From Corythoichthys intestinalis (lineage: Eukaryota; Chordata; Actinopteri; Syngnathiformes; Syngnathidae): 64,000 nt of DNA. The stretch spans positions 52,496,398 through 52,560,397 of the forward strand of contig NC_080410.1 of the NCBI RefSeq assembly GCF_030265065.1. The letters run 5' to 3'. A model generated the notes under the pieces. That model was not told where the DNA came from. It saw nothing but the letters and a program-made list of their open reading frames with translations, and ran no database searches. Both the position numbers and the translations under genes were made by a program. Position 1 is the first letter of the stretch, and each line of letters begins with the position of its first letter. Shown here piece by piece: positions 1 to 12,100 of the stretch.

Positions 1-160
1 CATGACGTGACAGAAATAGTCCAATATCCACCTATCCTTGAAGCGTTGGCCACCGCAGTCAACTTTTTTTTTATTGATTGTCGCCATTTTAGAAAATTGG
101 AAGTAAAGGGTCACACGTGGTAATGTTGCTTAGAGTGCTGCTCTTAAAGTTTTTCAAAGT
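1..160 (-). mobile_element. hAT element fragment (BED-type zinc-finger 5' region), cut by window edge
   Basis: Read on the minus strand, this matches the plus-strand hAT copy at 39,780-39,960: the same stretch around the ATG of a short protein beginning MATI, then Lys-rich and VDC residues. It joins a different element near base 161, where reading changes from hAT to the neighbouring THAP/YqaJ-like relic, so the hAT seems to have inserted there. The rest lies outside the window. Family assignment rests on the better copy, which has an 8-bp target duplication. Confidence 0.6.
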
Positions 161-505
161 TTCTTGATAATAGGCTGAGTTTCTGTGGACAAGATAGTTG
201 TAGACATCAGGGTAGCAAATGTCAGGCAGAGAGGGCGAAGACAGCGGGTCGAAAAATATCCATTTAGGCATCAAATATGGATCTGGCGAATGGATAGACT
301 GAAGCTTTTCCACATAACGCCTTTTATGCAACGCATCCAATGAGTTTACAGCGTCTGAAAGCACCGGGGCGTCCATGAATTGCACTATAAATTGCACGAC
401 AAATTGAAACCATTGAAAATACGGATAAACAATGACGGACAATATGGCGGCCGGATACAGCGACACGTCATTCTGTGACGTTGGTGAGTAGGGTCTATAT
501 AGCTG
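161..505 (-). mobile_element. relic of THAP/YqaJ-type DNA transposon, terminal part
   Basis: The minus strand keeps an open frame with the blocks [30 protein letters not shown] and ETLKNFKS. From memory these resemble the region before the SWIM/YqaJ part of a fish multi-copy protein family that also carries THAP-like zinc fingers. A related copy lies at 7,172-7,942. The terminal motif TAGGGTCTA near 490-500 matches the end of that copy. The left part is replaced by a hAT fragment. Family name is inferred from residue patterns only. Confidence 0.5.
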
Positions 506-2088
506 TTGGGTGTGCATTGTTTAAAAAAAAATAAAAATAATAAACAGTTACCTCCAACTTTTCCGTAATCAAAGGGCGCAAATTGGAAGATAGGTGGAAG
601 GTTAACTGCTAGAGGAAGAAATTTGAGCACTACTTGTCTTATTGTTGTAAGGGAGTTAAGGTGTGTGTGTCACTCTGTCCCCTAATTAATATCACCTGTT
701 AAGGTTTGGTTTAGGTAGGAAGGGTGTCCATTTTCAGTTGACACATTTTTCTATGTGCCTACACGTTCTACGACATCCCTGTGAACACGCTTGTTCGTAA
801 ATGAAAAAATACCCCTCAATGTCAATTTAGAAGTAGACATTTGTCAGAGCACACTCTTGTCTTAAAAGTTAGACAAAGCCGTGTTACCTGTTGAGCTCAC
901 ACGGTGTCAAAATTAAATTGGTCATGTGGTCAAACAACCTAGATTATAAACACGATCATATCACGACTAAAATAAACAAATGAACAGCATCAGATGACAG
1001 TTCCTACCTGGATGGATAGAGCGCATCAGATGGACTTCCCTCAATGTGATTCACTGGACACTCACAGAACAAGTTTTGACAATGACGCCTTTCCAAACAA
1101 ATCATTTTATTCTGACACTCATCAGATGTTTACATTCACAAAATGGAGTGGCTTAGGCGTTGAGGTTGCCTTCAAGAATTTTTTTTTTTTTTTTTTTGTC
1201 AGCGCTCAGTTCTTGTGTCAGCACATGTCAGTACAGCGCTTTGGCTCATTTTGTTTAATAGTTCCCAACATGTACCTCTGATTTATGTGTGTCATAATAA
1301 ACAAGAATCAACGGGCACACCATAGAAATGAAAGATACAATGAACACATTTGGAAAAGCAAATTCACCGCAAAAGTGCTTAATTCACAATGATTAGCAGT
1401 TTGCCCCACGTGTCGATTAGTACAATCTGCATTTACAGAAACGACAGCCTCCGAATAAATTTTTTTTAAAAAGTACCTCTTGTAAGACTTGTCTTAGCAA
1501 TGGAGAGACTGGAAGATGTTATCCAAAAAGACACCAGTAATTGTCACAAAGTTAAAAGACAAAAGTCATGATGATAAAGATGGAAAACAAATCTAAAAAT
1601 GTTGTAAAGTGGCACTAAGTAATTGTAATGTCACATGAAAATTTTGAAAAGTGGCACTAAAAACTTGTAACAAGTGGAAAAAGTTCAAACATAATAAGAC
1701 TTGCATCCTAGTATTGACTCACCTATTTGCAGATTTCTTTTCAACCATTCACACACACAAAAACGCTGCTTGTTTCATTTTCTTGCATCGTTTTTTTTGT
1801 TCCCAAAAATATTGTGGATGCCAATTTAAAAAAAAAAAGATGTGATTAACATTCAGGGTGTTATTTTCATGACTAAATCTTGGTAGCCACACAGTGTTGG
1901 CAAGTGTATTCACCGCCAATTAAACCGGCACCTCTCATTCCCTTTAATTACGATGCGACAATCCGTGCATTGCCGGTGTAGCAACAGTAAACATCGTTAA
2001 TTTAGCTGGTGATAAAATCAAGCTAACACATTATTTGAATGCTTATCGTAAAACTGTATATGCATTTCACAGATGTCATTAAGTAACA
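506..2088. other. non-coding stretch, no gene seen
   Basis: AT-rich sequence with a poly-T run near 1,180-1,197 and no exon-like frame. Short open frames here lack recognisable domains or splice context. Confidence 0.6.
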
Positions 2089-2090
2089 TA

Positions 2091-3659
2091 CAGTGGTATG
2101 AATAGGTATCTGAAGCGTTTGGAATTTCTCACATTTCTGCATAAAATCACCATCCAATGTGATCTGATCCATCAAAATCACACAGATGAAAATACAGTGT
2201 CAGCTTGAACTAAAACCACCCAAACATTTATAGGTTTTCATATTTTAATGAGGACAGCATGAAAACAATGACAGAAGGGGGAAAAATAAGTAAATGGTAA
2301 ATGGTGTTTAAGTGAACTTTCTGCTCAAGGAGACTTAAAAGCAATTGAAACCAATTTTTACCAATCATTTTAAGTCAGGTGTGTGCCAAATCACTGATGA
2401 TGAGGCAGAAGCTGCCCTGCCCGCTATAAAACACACACCTGATAAATGTCTTGATGAGAAGCATTGTCTTATGTTCGTCATAGCTTGGACAAAAGAGCTG
2501 TCTGAAGACCTACGATCACGGATTTTTGATTTGTATAAATCTGAGACAGGATACAAAAACATCTTTAAAAGTGTGGGTGTTCATCAACCGACAGTCAGAA
2601 AAGTTGTCCACAAATGGAGAGAGTTCAGCACTGTTGCTTCTCTCCCAAGGCGTGGCCGTCCACCCAAGATGACGCCAATAGTTCAGCACAGAATACTTCG
2701 AGAGGTAAAAAAGAACCCTGGAGTGTCTGCTAAAGATTTACAGAAATCACTGGCACAGTCTAATATCTCTGTGCACATATCAAGTATATGTAAAACTATT
2801 GCCAAGAATGGTGTTCATGGGAGGACTCCGCGGAGGAAGCCACTGCCGTCTAAAAAAAATTGTTGCTCATTTAATGTTCGCAAAAAGGCACTTGAACATT
2901 TTGTGAACTGATGAGCGCAAAGTTGAATTGTTTGGGAGTAACACACAATGTCATGTGTGGAGGAAAAATGGAACAGCTCACCAACATCAACACCTCATCC
3001 CCACCGTGAAGCAGGGTGGAGGGAGCATCATGATTCGGGGCTGTTTGGCTACCTCGGGGCCTGGACAACTTGCAATCATTAATGAAAGAATTCTAAAGCT
3101 TATCAGGATGTTTTGCTGGAAAACCTGAGGCCCTCAGACAGTTGAAGCTAAAAAAAAGGATGGATGTTGCAACAAGACAATGATCCAAAACACAGAGGTA
3201 AACCAACTTCAGAATGGTTTCAGAAGACCAAAATACACATTCTGGAGTGGCCAAGTCAAAGTCCAGGCTTGAACCCCATTGAGATGCTGTGGCATGACCT
3301 CAAGACAGCGATTCATGCCAGACATCCCAGGAATCTGACTGAATTACAGCAGTTTTGTATAGAAGAATGAGAGAAGATTAGTCCTGCTCAATGTGCCAGA
3401 CTGATCTGCAGTTACAGGAAGCGTCTGGTTGAAGTTATTACTGCCAAAGAGGGGGCACAAAATTTGAAATGTGATGGTTCATTTATTTATTTTTCCCCTT
3501 TCTGTCATCGTTTGCATGCTTTCCTCATTAAAATATGAAAAGCTATAAATGTTTGGGTGGTTTTCTGTATTTTCATCTGTGTGATTTTGACAAAGATCAG
3601 ATCAAGGTGTGCTGAAATGTAAGATATTCCAAAAGGTTCAGATACTTTTCATACCACTG
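2091..3659 (+). mobile_element. Tc1/mariner transposon (family A), degraded transposase
   Basis: The ends are inverted repeats starting CAGTGGTATGAA and ending TTCATACCACTG, flanked by TA at 2,089-2,090 and 3,660-3,661, the mariner-type target duplication. Inside, on the same strand, are transposase parts in three frames: a paired-like helix-turn-helix (KELSEDLRSRIFDLYKS, then the GRPPK hook) at about 2,490-2,910; WRKNGTAHQHQH and GGGSIMIRG at 2,928-3,128; and QQDNDPKH and NPIEMLWHDLK at 3,164-3,370. QQDNDPKH holds the second catalytic Asp and NPIEMLW the Glu of a DD34E enzyme. Frame changes and internal stops make it non-coding. A sister copy lies at 38,418-40,698. Confidence 0.9.
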
Positions 3660-3661
3660 TA

Positions 3662-4254
3662 AATGATGTCAATTTTGATGCAAAAGATTAGGAACTTTGG
3701 TTAGGAAATTGAATTTCATTCATGTTCACCACAGATGTCACGTCATCAGAAGCATTCAAATAAAGTGTTCGCAAAATCAAGACACACCGTGCGTGCGGCA
3801 TCTATTTACAACCCTAAGGCTGGCTTGATACTACAAGGTCATCTGATAGCATGACACACTCGAGGATTAAAGTTTCAGATTCTCTTGCCAGATCATCTTG
3901 ACATACACACACAGTTGTACCACACTCTTCAATATTCTATCGGGATTGCAAAAATCATGTGCAAACATAATAATAAATAACACCCACGCACAGAAGAAAT
4001 CAAACAGGCAGATCAAATGACTCTGACTAACATTTCAAGACCGTTATCTGCAGGCAGACATTTGACCGATGACGGAACTATTTATGTCAATCAAATGCGA
4101 GTACCTGCGATGACATTTTCTCTTTTTGAAACATAAATCTCCGTTATCGGAGGTCGAAGAATTTCCCCATTTGCATACTTTTGCATAGTCTTTTATGTCA
4201 AGGTTATTTGAAGGAGATGTTTCCCGTCCCTTTAACTCTTAATAGTGCACCAAT
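3662..4254. other. non-coding stretch, no gene seen
   Basis: Unique-looking AT-rich DNA. I see no exon, repeat end or RNA gene here. Confidence 0.5.
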
Positions 4255-4720
4255 TTAACTCACTGGCTGCCATTGAAGGCGTGCGATATGCGACCGTGAG
4301 AGGCTGCTAGCGAATTGTCGGCCATTTTCGGGTCACTTTCTTGTTAACTCATGTTTCAGTGCTATTGACAGCGCTAGACGTGTAATACATTTTTGACTGG
4401 GAGGGGCGAAAGAACAAACGTTGAACTGTGCTGTTATACCCTAATCTGACCTATCATCCCTCTTCCGGTCCCATTGGTTATTAGGTGTCCTTAGGCATTT
4501 ACCCACATGGTAAATGAAGTCATAATTGGCACTTCTTAGCTCTTTCATGCAAGAATTATGATTTTTTTTTTTGTAACACTAAACAGCCACTCATTTAACT
4601 CGTTGGCTGCAATTGGTGGTGCTAGAAGTCCAATCTATTTTGACTGAGAGGTCGTTCACCCCCCAGTTAAAATTGATTGGACGCCTTGTGCCATCAACGG
4701 AACTGAAAGATGAGCGTTCA
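4255..4720. repeat. dispersed repeat of the TGGCTGCCATTG family, two fragments
   Basis: Two fragments, at about 4,258-4,400 and 4,593-4,700, carry the phrases 'ctcactggctgccattga' and 'gtccaatctattttgactga'. The same phrases recur at about 22,585-22,635, 36,070-36,260, 36,898-37,080 and 48,135-48,245. It looks like a short interspersed element or MITE. Class is not determined. Confidence 0.5.
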
Positions 4721-5033
4721 CAGCTTCATAATGATACTGATGGGACACCTTCCCTAGACACGGCCCCATGCCTTCAAGTAGGGGGCCGTCCCACACTCGG
4801 CTTCAGTCGGTCACAGTTATTCGCAAACACATGCAGCGATCCAACGCCGGATTTAGGTTGAAAAAGTACAAAAGCTGCATTGAATACAAACAGGAAGAAT
4901 TGTCTCAGCAGTGTTTTGTTCGAGGATTCAAGTTAATTAGTATATTTTTTCGTACCATGCATGCATTTTGAAACGTTGTGAAAAAATTCAATGGGAGAAA
5001 TCAACTGCTATGGCATCGGCATCGTAATTCGCA

Positions 5034-5545
5034 ATATTTACGTAAAATAAATGCTAACTGTCCGGTTCTTTGGTCTTTTAACAAAAAAATCGCGAATGTT
5101 TTACGTTCATATCCATAAAGAATTCAGGGATTTAAGCATTTATTCACAAGAATTTTCTACAGAAAAATCCGTTTGTGGTGATAAGGCGGTGCCACAGTGG
5201 CTTAAGGACTAGCAGCACATTGGACATATTAACATAAAATAAACGCTAACTGCCCGTTTTTTTATTTATTTATTTTTTTTGTTGCTTTTAACGAAGAATT
5301 GAGGCTGTTTTACGAATTTAGGGATTTAAGCATTTATTCCAAAAGAATTTTCAACGTAAAAAGCTCTTTGTGGTGATAGGGCAGCGCCACAGAGGCTTAA
5401 TGACTAGTAGCACATTCGACATATTTACGTAAAATAAATGCTAACTGCCCGGTTCTTTGCTCTTTTAACGAAGAATTGAGACAGTTTTACGTATTTAGTG
5501 ATTTACGCATTTATTCACAATAATTTTCAACGTAAAAAGCCTGTG
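5034..5545. repeat. tandem repeat, period about 193 bp, about 2.7 copies
   Basis: Copies begin at 5,034, 5,226 and 5,421, each with 'tacgtaaaataaatgctaac' or a close variant. Shared blocks follow in order: a CCGGTTCTTTG-like block, TTTAAGCATTTATTC, a TTTTCAACGTAAAAAG-like block and a GCCACAG..GCTTAA block. The third copy is partial. The spacing of 192 and 195 bp shows the period directly. Confidence 0.8.
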
Positions 5546-5682
5546 GTCTGTGTTTCCATTCGGTCAGCTTTGACGGAGCTAGGCCCCCTATCAATTGGCC
5601 TCGCGACCCATTGATATATTATGAAGTCTATGCAATGTCTATTGTTGTCAACGGCAAGCAATAAGTTGAATAGTTGAAAGGA

Positions 5683-5830
5683 AAAAAAACAATGTCATGT
5701 CATAATTATGAAAATCTTATGACGCCACTGTTAAATAAAGGGTTAATATCTTTTGGTGTAAATATCCCGTAATACAGCGAGGGCAGATTATAGTCCAAAC
5801 ATGATGATATATTTATTCTTCAAAAAATAT
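5683..5830. repeat. MITE fragments (GGTAACACTTT family beside CCGTAATTTCC family)
   Basis: The sequence holds 'gtcatgtcataattatga' and 'gttaatatcttttggtgtaa'. Both recur, in the same order, at 54,270-54,700, where they belong to nested inverted-repeat elements. Here only inner and end pieces remain. A TTTATT at 5,812-5,817 (AATAAA on the minus strand) might serve the upstream sialyltransferase, but it is 360 bp past the stop. Confidence 0.5.
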
Positions 5831-6179
5831 ATAACGATAAGGAGTAATATTTTTAAAAAATAAAATTTTACACATCCCCTTTTGGGTCACGTAGGCCACA
5901 CTTGTACAACAAATAATAACAACAAATTAATATTGCGGCCGAAACGGAGTTGCGCTTTTTCGATGACCTAAAATAGTCACCTTCCCGATATGGGTTAAGT
6001 AGCCCGGTCGGTACAGACGTAAAGTAAGGCTGACCTCAATGTGCCGGCGGAACATGTAAACAGGACAAAAGGCACCGTGTGAAAGTCCAGCAAGGCCTAG
6101 AATGGCTTGAAAAAAATAAAGCCATCTTTACATTCAAGCAGTCATAAATAAAAAGGTCCAAATTCTCAGTGCAAAAGAG

Positions 6180-9100
6180 TCACTTTCTGTCGGCCGGACA
6201 ATCGCCGAGATGAAGCTTGAGCACGCCCTGGTTGTGCAGCTTAAGCAGTAGTTCAAACTCCACGGGCATGGCGTGAAACTTGGCGTTGACCTTCCTGTCG
6301 TCGTAGTAGTGATTGGTGAGCGCGTAGAGTCCGTGCGGGTGATTGCTGAACGGCCAAAAGCCGTAGAGGTGCACTTCGGAGCACGCCTCCAGAGCCAGGC
6401 TGGCCATCATGATGCCCGTGCTGAGACGACGGGACTTGAGGCCGTTGCCGCTCCAGAAACGGGACAGGTTGCGCAGGTACTGCGGATTGAAGAAGACGGC
6501 GCGAGTGGGGCTGTCGAAGTCGTCCATGGTGTAGGCGGCCCGCATGGAAAGTGCCGTGTTGCCGCTGAAGGAGAAGGCCGGCAGGAGGACCAGGGCCTTC
6601 CCGTAACTCCGAAGTCTCTCCGCGAAGCTCCGCCGCCGTCCCGTCAAAGACTCGTACCTGCGGGGCGGTCGGGATCAGCAAAATCCGCTCGACTAATCCG
6701 ACGAACTGACTGAGCCGCCGGCCACTCGACAAAGTACCACCAAAAAACAATAGTTCCTTTCCCAAGTATCGCTATCGTGACTAAGGGTGTGACATAATAT
6801 CGAAATGGTGATACTTTGCATCCCAAAAGGTTATCGATACAGTCGTTCCAAGAATCAAGATATCGGTTTTAAACTGTGATGCTAAAAACAAGTTGTTACC
6901 AAAATCTTCCACCTTAATAGTGTCTCAGTTAGCTCTGTGGCAGCTCAATGCCCAATCCGTTATTACTGGGGCGAAATAACGTCGAAACCAGAGCATTTAC
7001 AGTCACTCTTTTCAATTTTTGGGGCATTTAACAATCATTTTCTGTTCATTTTAGGGCATCACTGCCTATCCATTCTTGGGTCACTTCTTTTTCTTTAACC
7101 CAAAATCAACAGGAAGCAAGGGCATAGGTTTGCATAGGGACAGTAGGGACAAAACACTACCAACTTTTCAAGAGGCTCAAATAGACCCTACCCACCGATG
7201 TCACAAAATCACGTGCTCGCTGTATGGTTCCGCCCACTTGTCCGTCATTTTGTGTCTGTATTATCAATGGTCTCAATTGATCGAGCAATTTATAATGCAT
7301 TTCATGGAAGACCCGGTGCTTTCGGATGCCGTAAACTCACTTGATGCGTTGCATAAAAGGCGTTAAGTGGAAAAGCTTCAGTTTATCCATTCGCCAGATC
7401 CATATTTGATGCCTAAATCGATGTTTTTCGACCCGCTGTCTCCGCCGTATTTGCCTGACATCTGCTAGCTACCCTGAACTGTACAACTATCTTGTCCACA
7501 CAAAATCAGCCTATTCTCACGAAAGTTTGAAAAACTTTAAGAGCTTGGAGGCTTATAAATACTTCGTTGCTGGTTGGGTGAAACAGGTCCTCGTCCACGA
7601 AAATTCGGCAGGAATCTATCTTGTGCTTGGAAAGGTGAGTTACGAAATTTTCAATTTTTCGAATTGCAGCAGCCCATCTCGCTCTCTTCTCTCCGGGTCT
7701 CTCGGAATCCGGTAGAACTTCAAGTCTCTCCGTCTTCTCCGTCTATCTTCTCTGTTATTGCAACCGACCGCCACACACGCCTTCACCATTTTGATTATTA
7801 ATGTTAACGAGCAGAAAAACACGTCGTAAATAGGAGGAATGTACGTAGCCGTAACAGGTAAACATGATGTGTTGACGGACAATTGGGCGGCACCAGTCAG
7901 GAGGAAGGAGTTGTGACGTCACGTGGGTAGGGTCTATTGCGACCGCTTGTGCGTAGCCCGTCGTACTCCCGAGTGACGAGTGGTCGAGCTGATTTTTTTA
8001 TTTTTTTTTAAATAAAAGTGCCTAAGTGGAAGTCTGCTCCCTTTTTTTACTTTTTACAATACACAAACACATATTAGCTGAAGCAACTTACAGCCTTAGG
8101 TGGGCCAAACCAGAGCGCAGCTAGTCTTTATCCATGTGAGACGTCTGAGTGCTCCTGTATGGAAGCATTAATGAACGACAGTCCAACCAGACCCAACGCT
8201 ATCACAAGAGGGCAGTGTATCCTCCACCATTAAACCAAATGCAATACTTTTGAACTTTTTGGATAGTTATTTTGAAGTATTAAAGGGTTAATTCCGACTT
8301 ACGTGGAAATTCGGGTTACGTCGCCAGCGTAGGAAAAGAACTCGTTCGTAACCCGGGGACTATCTGTATTGATAATCGTTGTACCGCCATCATTGTTACC
8401 GTGAGCTTTGTATTGTATCGTATCGTGAGGTTCCCACCCCTAGTCATGACCAACATGAAACACTGAAGCATCAGGTTTGAGTCCAAAAGAGTACATTTAA
8501 CATTATTCATTCGTGAATAATATTACTCGTAAGTATTTTAGTTCGAATTTTTTTTAAAATGTTCCACTTTTGCGGTTTTGATACTGCTGCAATACCTGAA
8601 TATCCCCTATATGGGTCAATAAAGGATTATTCTTATTAAGCCGCTTTAACTTAATGTAAAGTGGAAAATTGATACGGTGAATAAATTAGAGGTTTCAAAC
8701 GAGCGCATTAATTGGGATGTACAAACTAGTCATATTTAGTGTTTTTTAATTGTTTAAATGTACATTTTTTCCAGGGTGGAAAAAAGTCACTCACACCCTG
8801 AAGTGGAATTTTACTGGCAATCATTGACTAGACTCAAAGCAAATGGTAACTAGCTTGTACATGATAAAAATGTAGGAATGTTTTAAGATGGTTCTTACTT
8901 TTCCTTGAGGATGCTGGGATTGGCCGTGACGAGGTCAGTCCTCACGCCCACGTGCTGGCCGTACTCGTCGTTCAGAGGCGGCAGATTGCACCTCATCACG
9001 AACTCCGCCGAGTCGATGGTTTTCCCGCAGTCGCTGTCCATCAGGATGCCGCCGTTACCGACCACGGCGCACGTAGCGAACGTCCTGTTGGAGAACGGAT

Positions 9101-12100
9101 GCTCCTGAAAATATACGCGCAACGGGATCAGCGTTTTCGCAACTGCGTGGATAGCGCTGCTTTGCGCACTGCGTCCCTGCGCCGCCATACCCTAATCTGA
9201 GCTATCGTCCCTGCTCCTGTCCTATCAGTCTGTTATATGGTATATCTCGTCCTCAAGTGGGAGTGAAATGTGCTTACAATGCTACACTGTGAGAAAAGCT
9301 TTTTCAAATTTAAAATGTGAAGGAGCTGCTACTCAACATTTCAAGTGTTCATCAGCCTCACGCTGAGTAAAACCAATAGCATACCACATGAATGCTATTT
9401 TTAGACCGTGATGTCGCCATCTTAACCAGGAAGTGGGTCAACATAGACACGCCCTCACATACAACTCATGTTATTACTGCTGATTTTCTGACAGTAATCT
9501 TTCAAAAAAAGAACATGCGGATCAAACACTGCTGCTACGGAACTTGTAGAAATGACTCTAGACATTGTGACATTTGAAGGATGTTTTCTTCATACGTTTC
9601 CTGAAACCAAAAACTCAGCAGAGGGAAAAAATGTGAAGAATGGATCAACTTGCGCGGAGGTCCAAAAGACCAGTTTAACGCCAGCAAGGGGAAGCCATTC
9701 ACATTTCATATGCAGTAAACATTTTGTTGGGGGCGAACGAAAGATCTGAAAAAAATTCGGTAACACTTTATAATAACTATCCGTTTTACTAGTTAATAGA
9801 TCATTATTAAGCTGTTAATAAATTTATTGTTGATTTGTGAAGTATTTGTTAACAGTTTGTTAAGCATTTACAGGGTGTTCTTAACCTGAAACACAGTTTG
9901 TGTAGAAACGTTTCAAGTTTTAGTGTGTAACATTTGGCATTTCTATTTTTTCAGGTGAAGAAATGCCGTTCACTTCAAAAGAAAAGGCATTTTGCAGGCA
10001 GCGCTCATGTTGCACATTTATGAAAATCTGCCATACAACCAACAAATATTTGTACTTTTCTTTGTATATTTAACCAATAACACTTATGACCTTCAACATT
10101 AAGTGTATATAGTTTTATTATGATCCATCAACTAGCATGGGGATTTAGAATGGGGTCAACCATATTGGAACACCCTGTAAATGCTTAACAAACTGTTAAC
10201 AAATACTTCACAAATCAATAATAAATCATTTATCAACAGTTTACTAATGATCTATTAACTACTAAAACGGATCGTTATTTTAAAGTGTTACCAAAAATTC
10301 GAATGGCATCTGACTGCAACTGTTGTTACCTTTTCTGTTGTAAACAAACAAACAAAAAAAAACTTTAGTAAGGGGAAGTGGAAATATAGAAATCAAATTT
10401 GTTCTTCATGAAAAAATTAAGTCTTCGTTGGCTGTCACTGAGTAACATTAGCTATCGCTACACAAAAATAGCTATGTAAATTACCCCCATGAACGGTCAG
10501 AGCAGTAAGACAACCAGAGGATATAATATATAAGTAAGACAGGGCGTATGGTGGTAAAGAATAGATCAGAAGAATGTCATTGTCGGTGGCGTAAGGCAAT
10601 GCACACAAGAAAAAGGTTTCGGAAAAAAAGCTAACTCTGGATCAGGTCGGCTCGTCTTTTTCAGCCCCCAACACTCAAGCCATCTTTTTAACTGAACATT
10701 TGTATGTTCTTCCACATCTTTATCATTAAATTTTCGGACAGAATTGGAAGGCTTAGCTCAGTAAACATCTCGTTCGTACACTACTTCCATGCATTTACTA
10801 TTAGCGACAAACGGGAGGTTAATCCGCCTAGCAACAATTGCTCACGTCATGAATATTTATGGGCAAAAGTGAAGTGTTGCTTGCAGTACGCCATTCAAAT
10901 GGATTGGAAGTCTCTCACTATCAATGTTAAAATGGAATGAACGACTAGCGTCGTGGATGACTCCGTAATACTTACTTTGATAAAGGTTTTAAAGATGTCT
11001 GGAGTCACCTGCAGAATTTTCCCCCTTTCGCCATCATATTGAATCTTGCTTCCGACGGGCATGTTGGCCTGCGTGACGATGGCCTTCTGGAATCCTTGAC
11101 ACGCGGCGCTCAGCTTGGAGCTGCCGGACAGAACAGACAAAGCTTTTTAAACGTCGGGCCGCCGGGCTCGTTTGTTTTGGCTACGCAATTTGTCTCACGT
11201 AAATTTTTGGTAGTTGCCGTCATTCTTCTTCCAGTTTTTATTGTAACGCTTCAACACGTCGTCAATCAGTTCCCTGTGACGAGCGCAAACATTTATGAAC
11301 GGTAGAAGGAAAGCAGAAAAGAGCCCGCTCATTTCAATTTACCTGCAACCTTCACAAAACCCAGACGGCTCCGGCGGACTCTTCTTCAGAGGGGGCGGTT
11401 TGTGATAGGCCACCCCACTGTCAAAACACAAAACAGCTTGTCTTCTAATGTATTGCCATCTCATGAACATCAATTATTCATCCATTACATTGAATCTATA
11501 CTATTATTAACACAATCATTGATTGTGTTGTGATTGTGGGTGCGAATGGTCATCTGTCATTTTAGGCTGTCGTTCGCCTTTGGCCCAGGGTCATATGGGA
11601 GAGGCTCCGGCACCCCATGCCCCTGACAAGGATAATCGGTGTGGAAAATGGATGGATAATATTGACATTTTTCAATCAACAGCTGTTAACCTTTCAATTT
11701 GGGTCGATTTTAGCGACACCGGTGGACAAAAGGGGTAGTGTTTTGTCTTAAGGAAGACTGCGTTTCCCATAAGGACCAGCGCACACCTGCACAGTGTCGT
11801 AAAATCAATAAAAAAAATCTATCTACCGGTTGCCTGGATAGATTAAACAACATTTTTGTTTCCAGCGGCTGTGTCAAAGACGAAAAGTAATAAGGTAATG
11901 AATCCAGTTCTGTCTAAACAATAGCATATGACGGTTGGCAACTGTGTGGCTAATTAATAAAGAGGAGCGGCCCCAGGATAGAACCCTGGGGCAGCTCCTC
12001 TTAGTCATTTACATCGTCCCCCTCTGTTCCATCTTCCGCAAACACAACATTCACTTCCACCGTTACGCGGATGCCACAAAGCTCTACATTTCCTCTAAAC

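Noticed and set aside
2365-2562. Minus-strand frame over the Tc1 at 2,091
   Set aside because: Antisense to the transposase helix-turn-helix region.
6253-6765. Long frames on both strands over the last sialyltransferase exon
   Set aside because: They overlap the GC-rich exon at 6,180-6,657 in other frames; only the frame with motifs S and III is coding.
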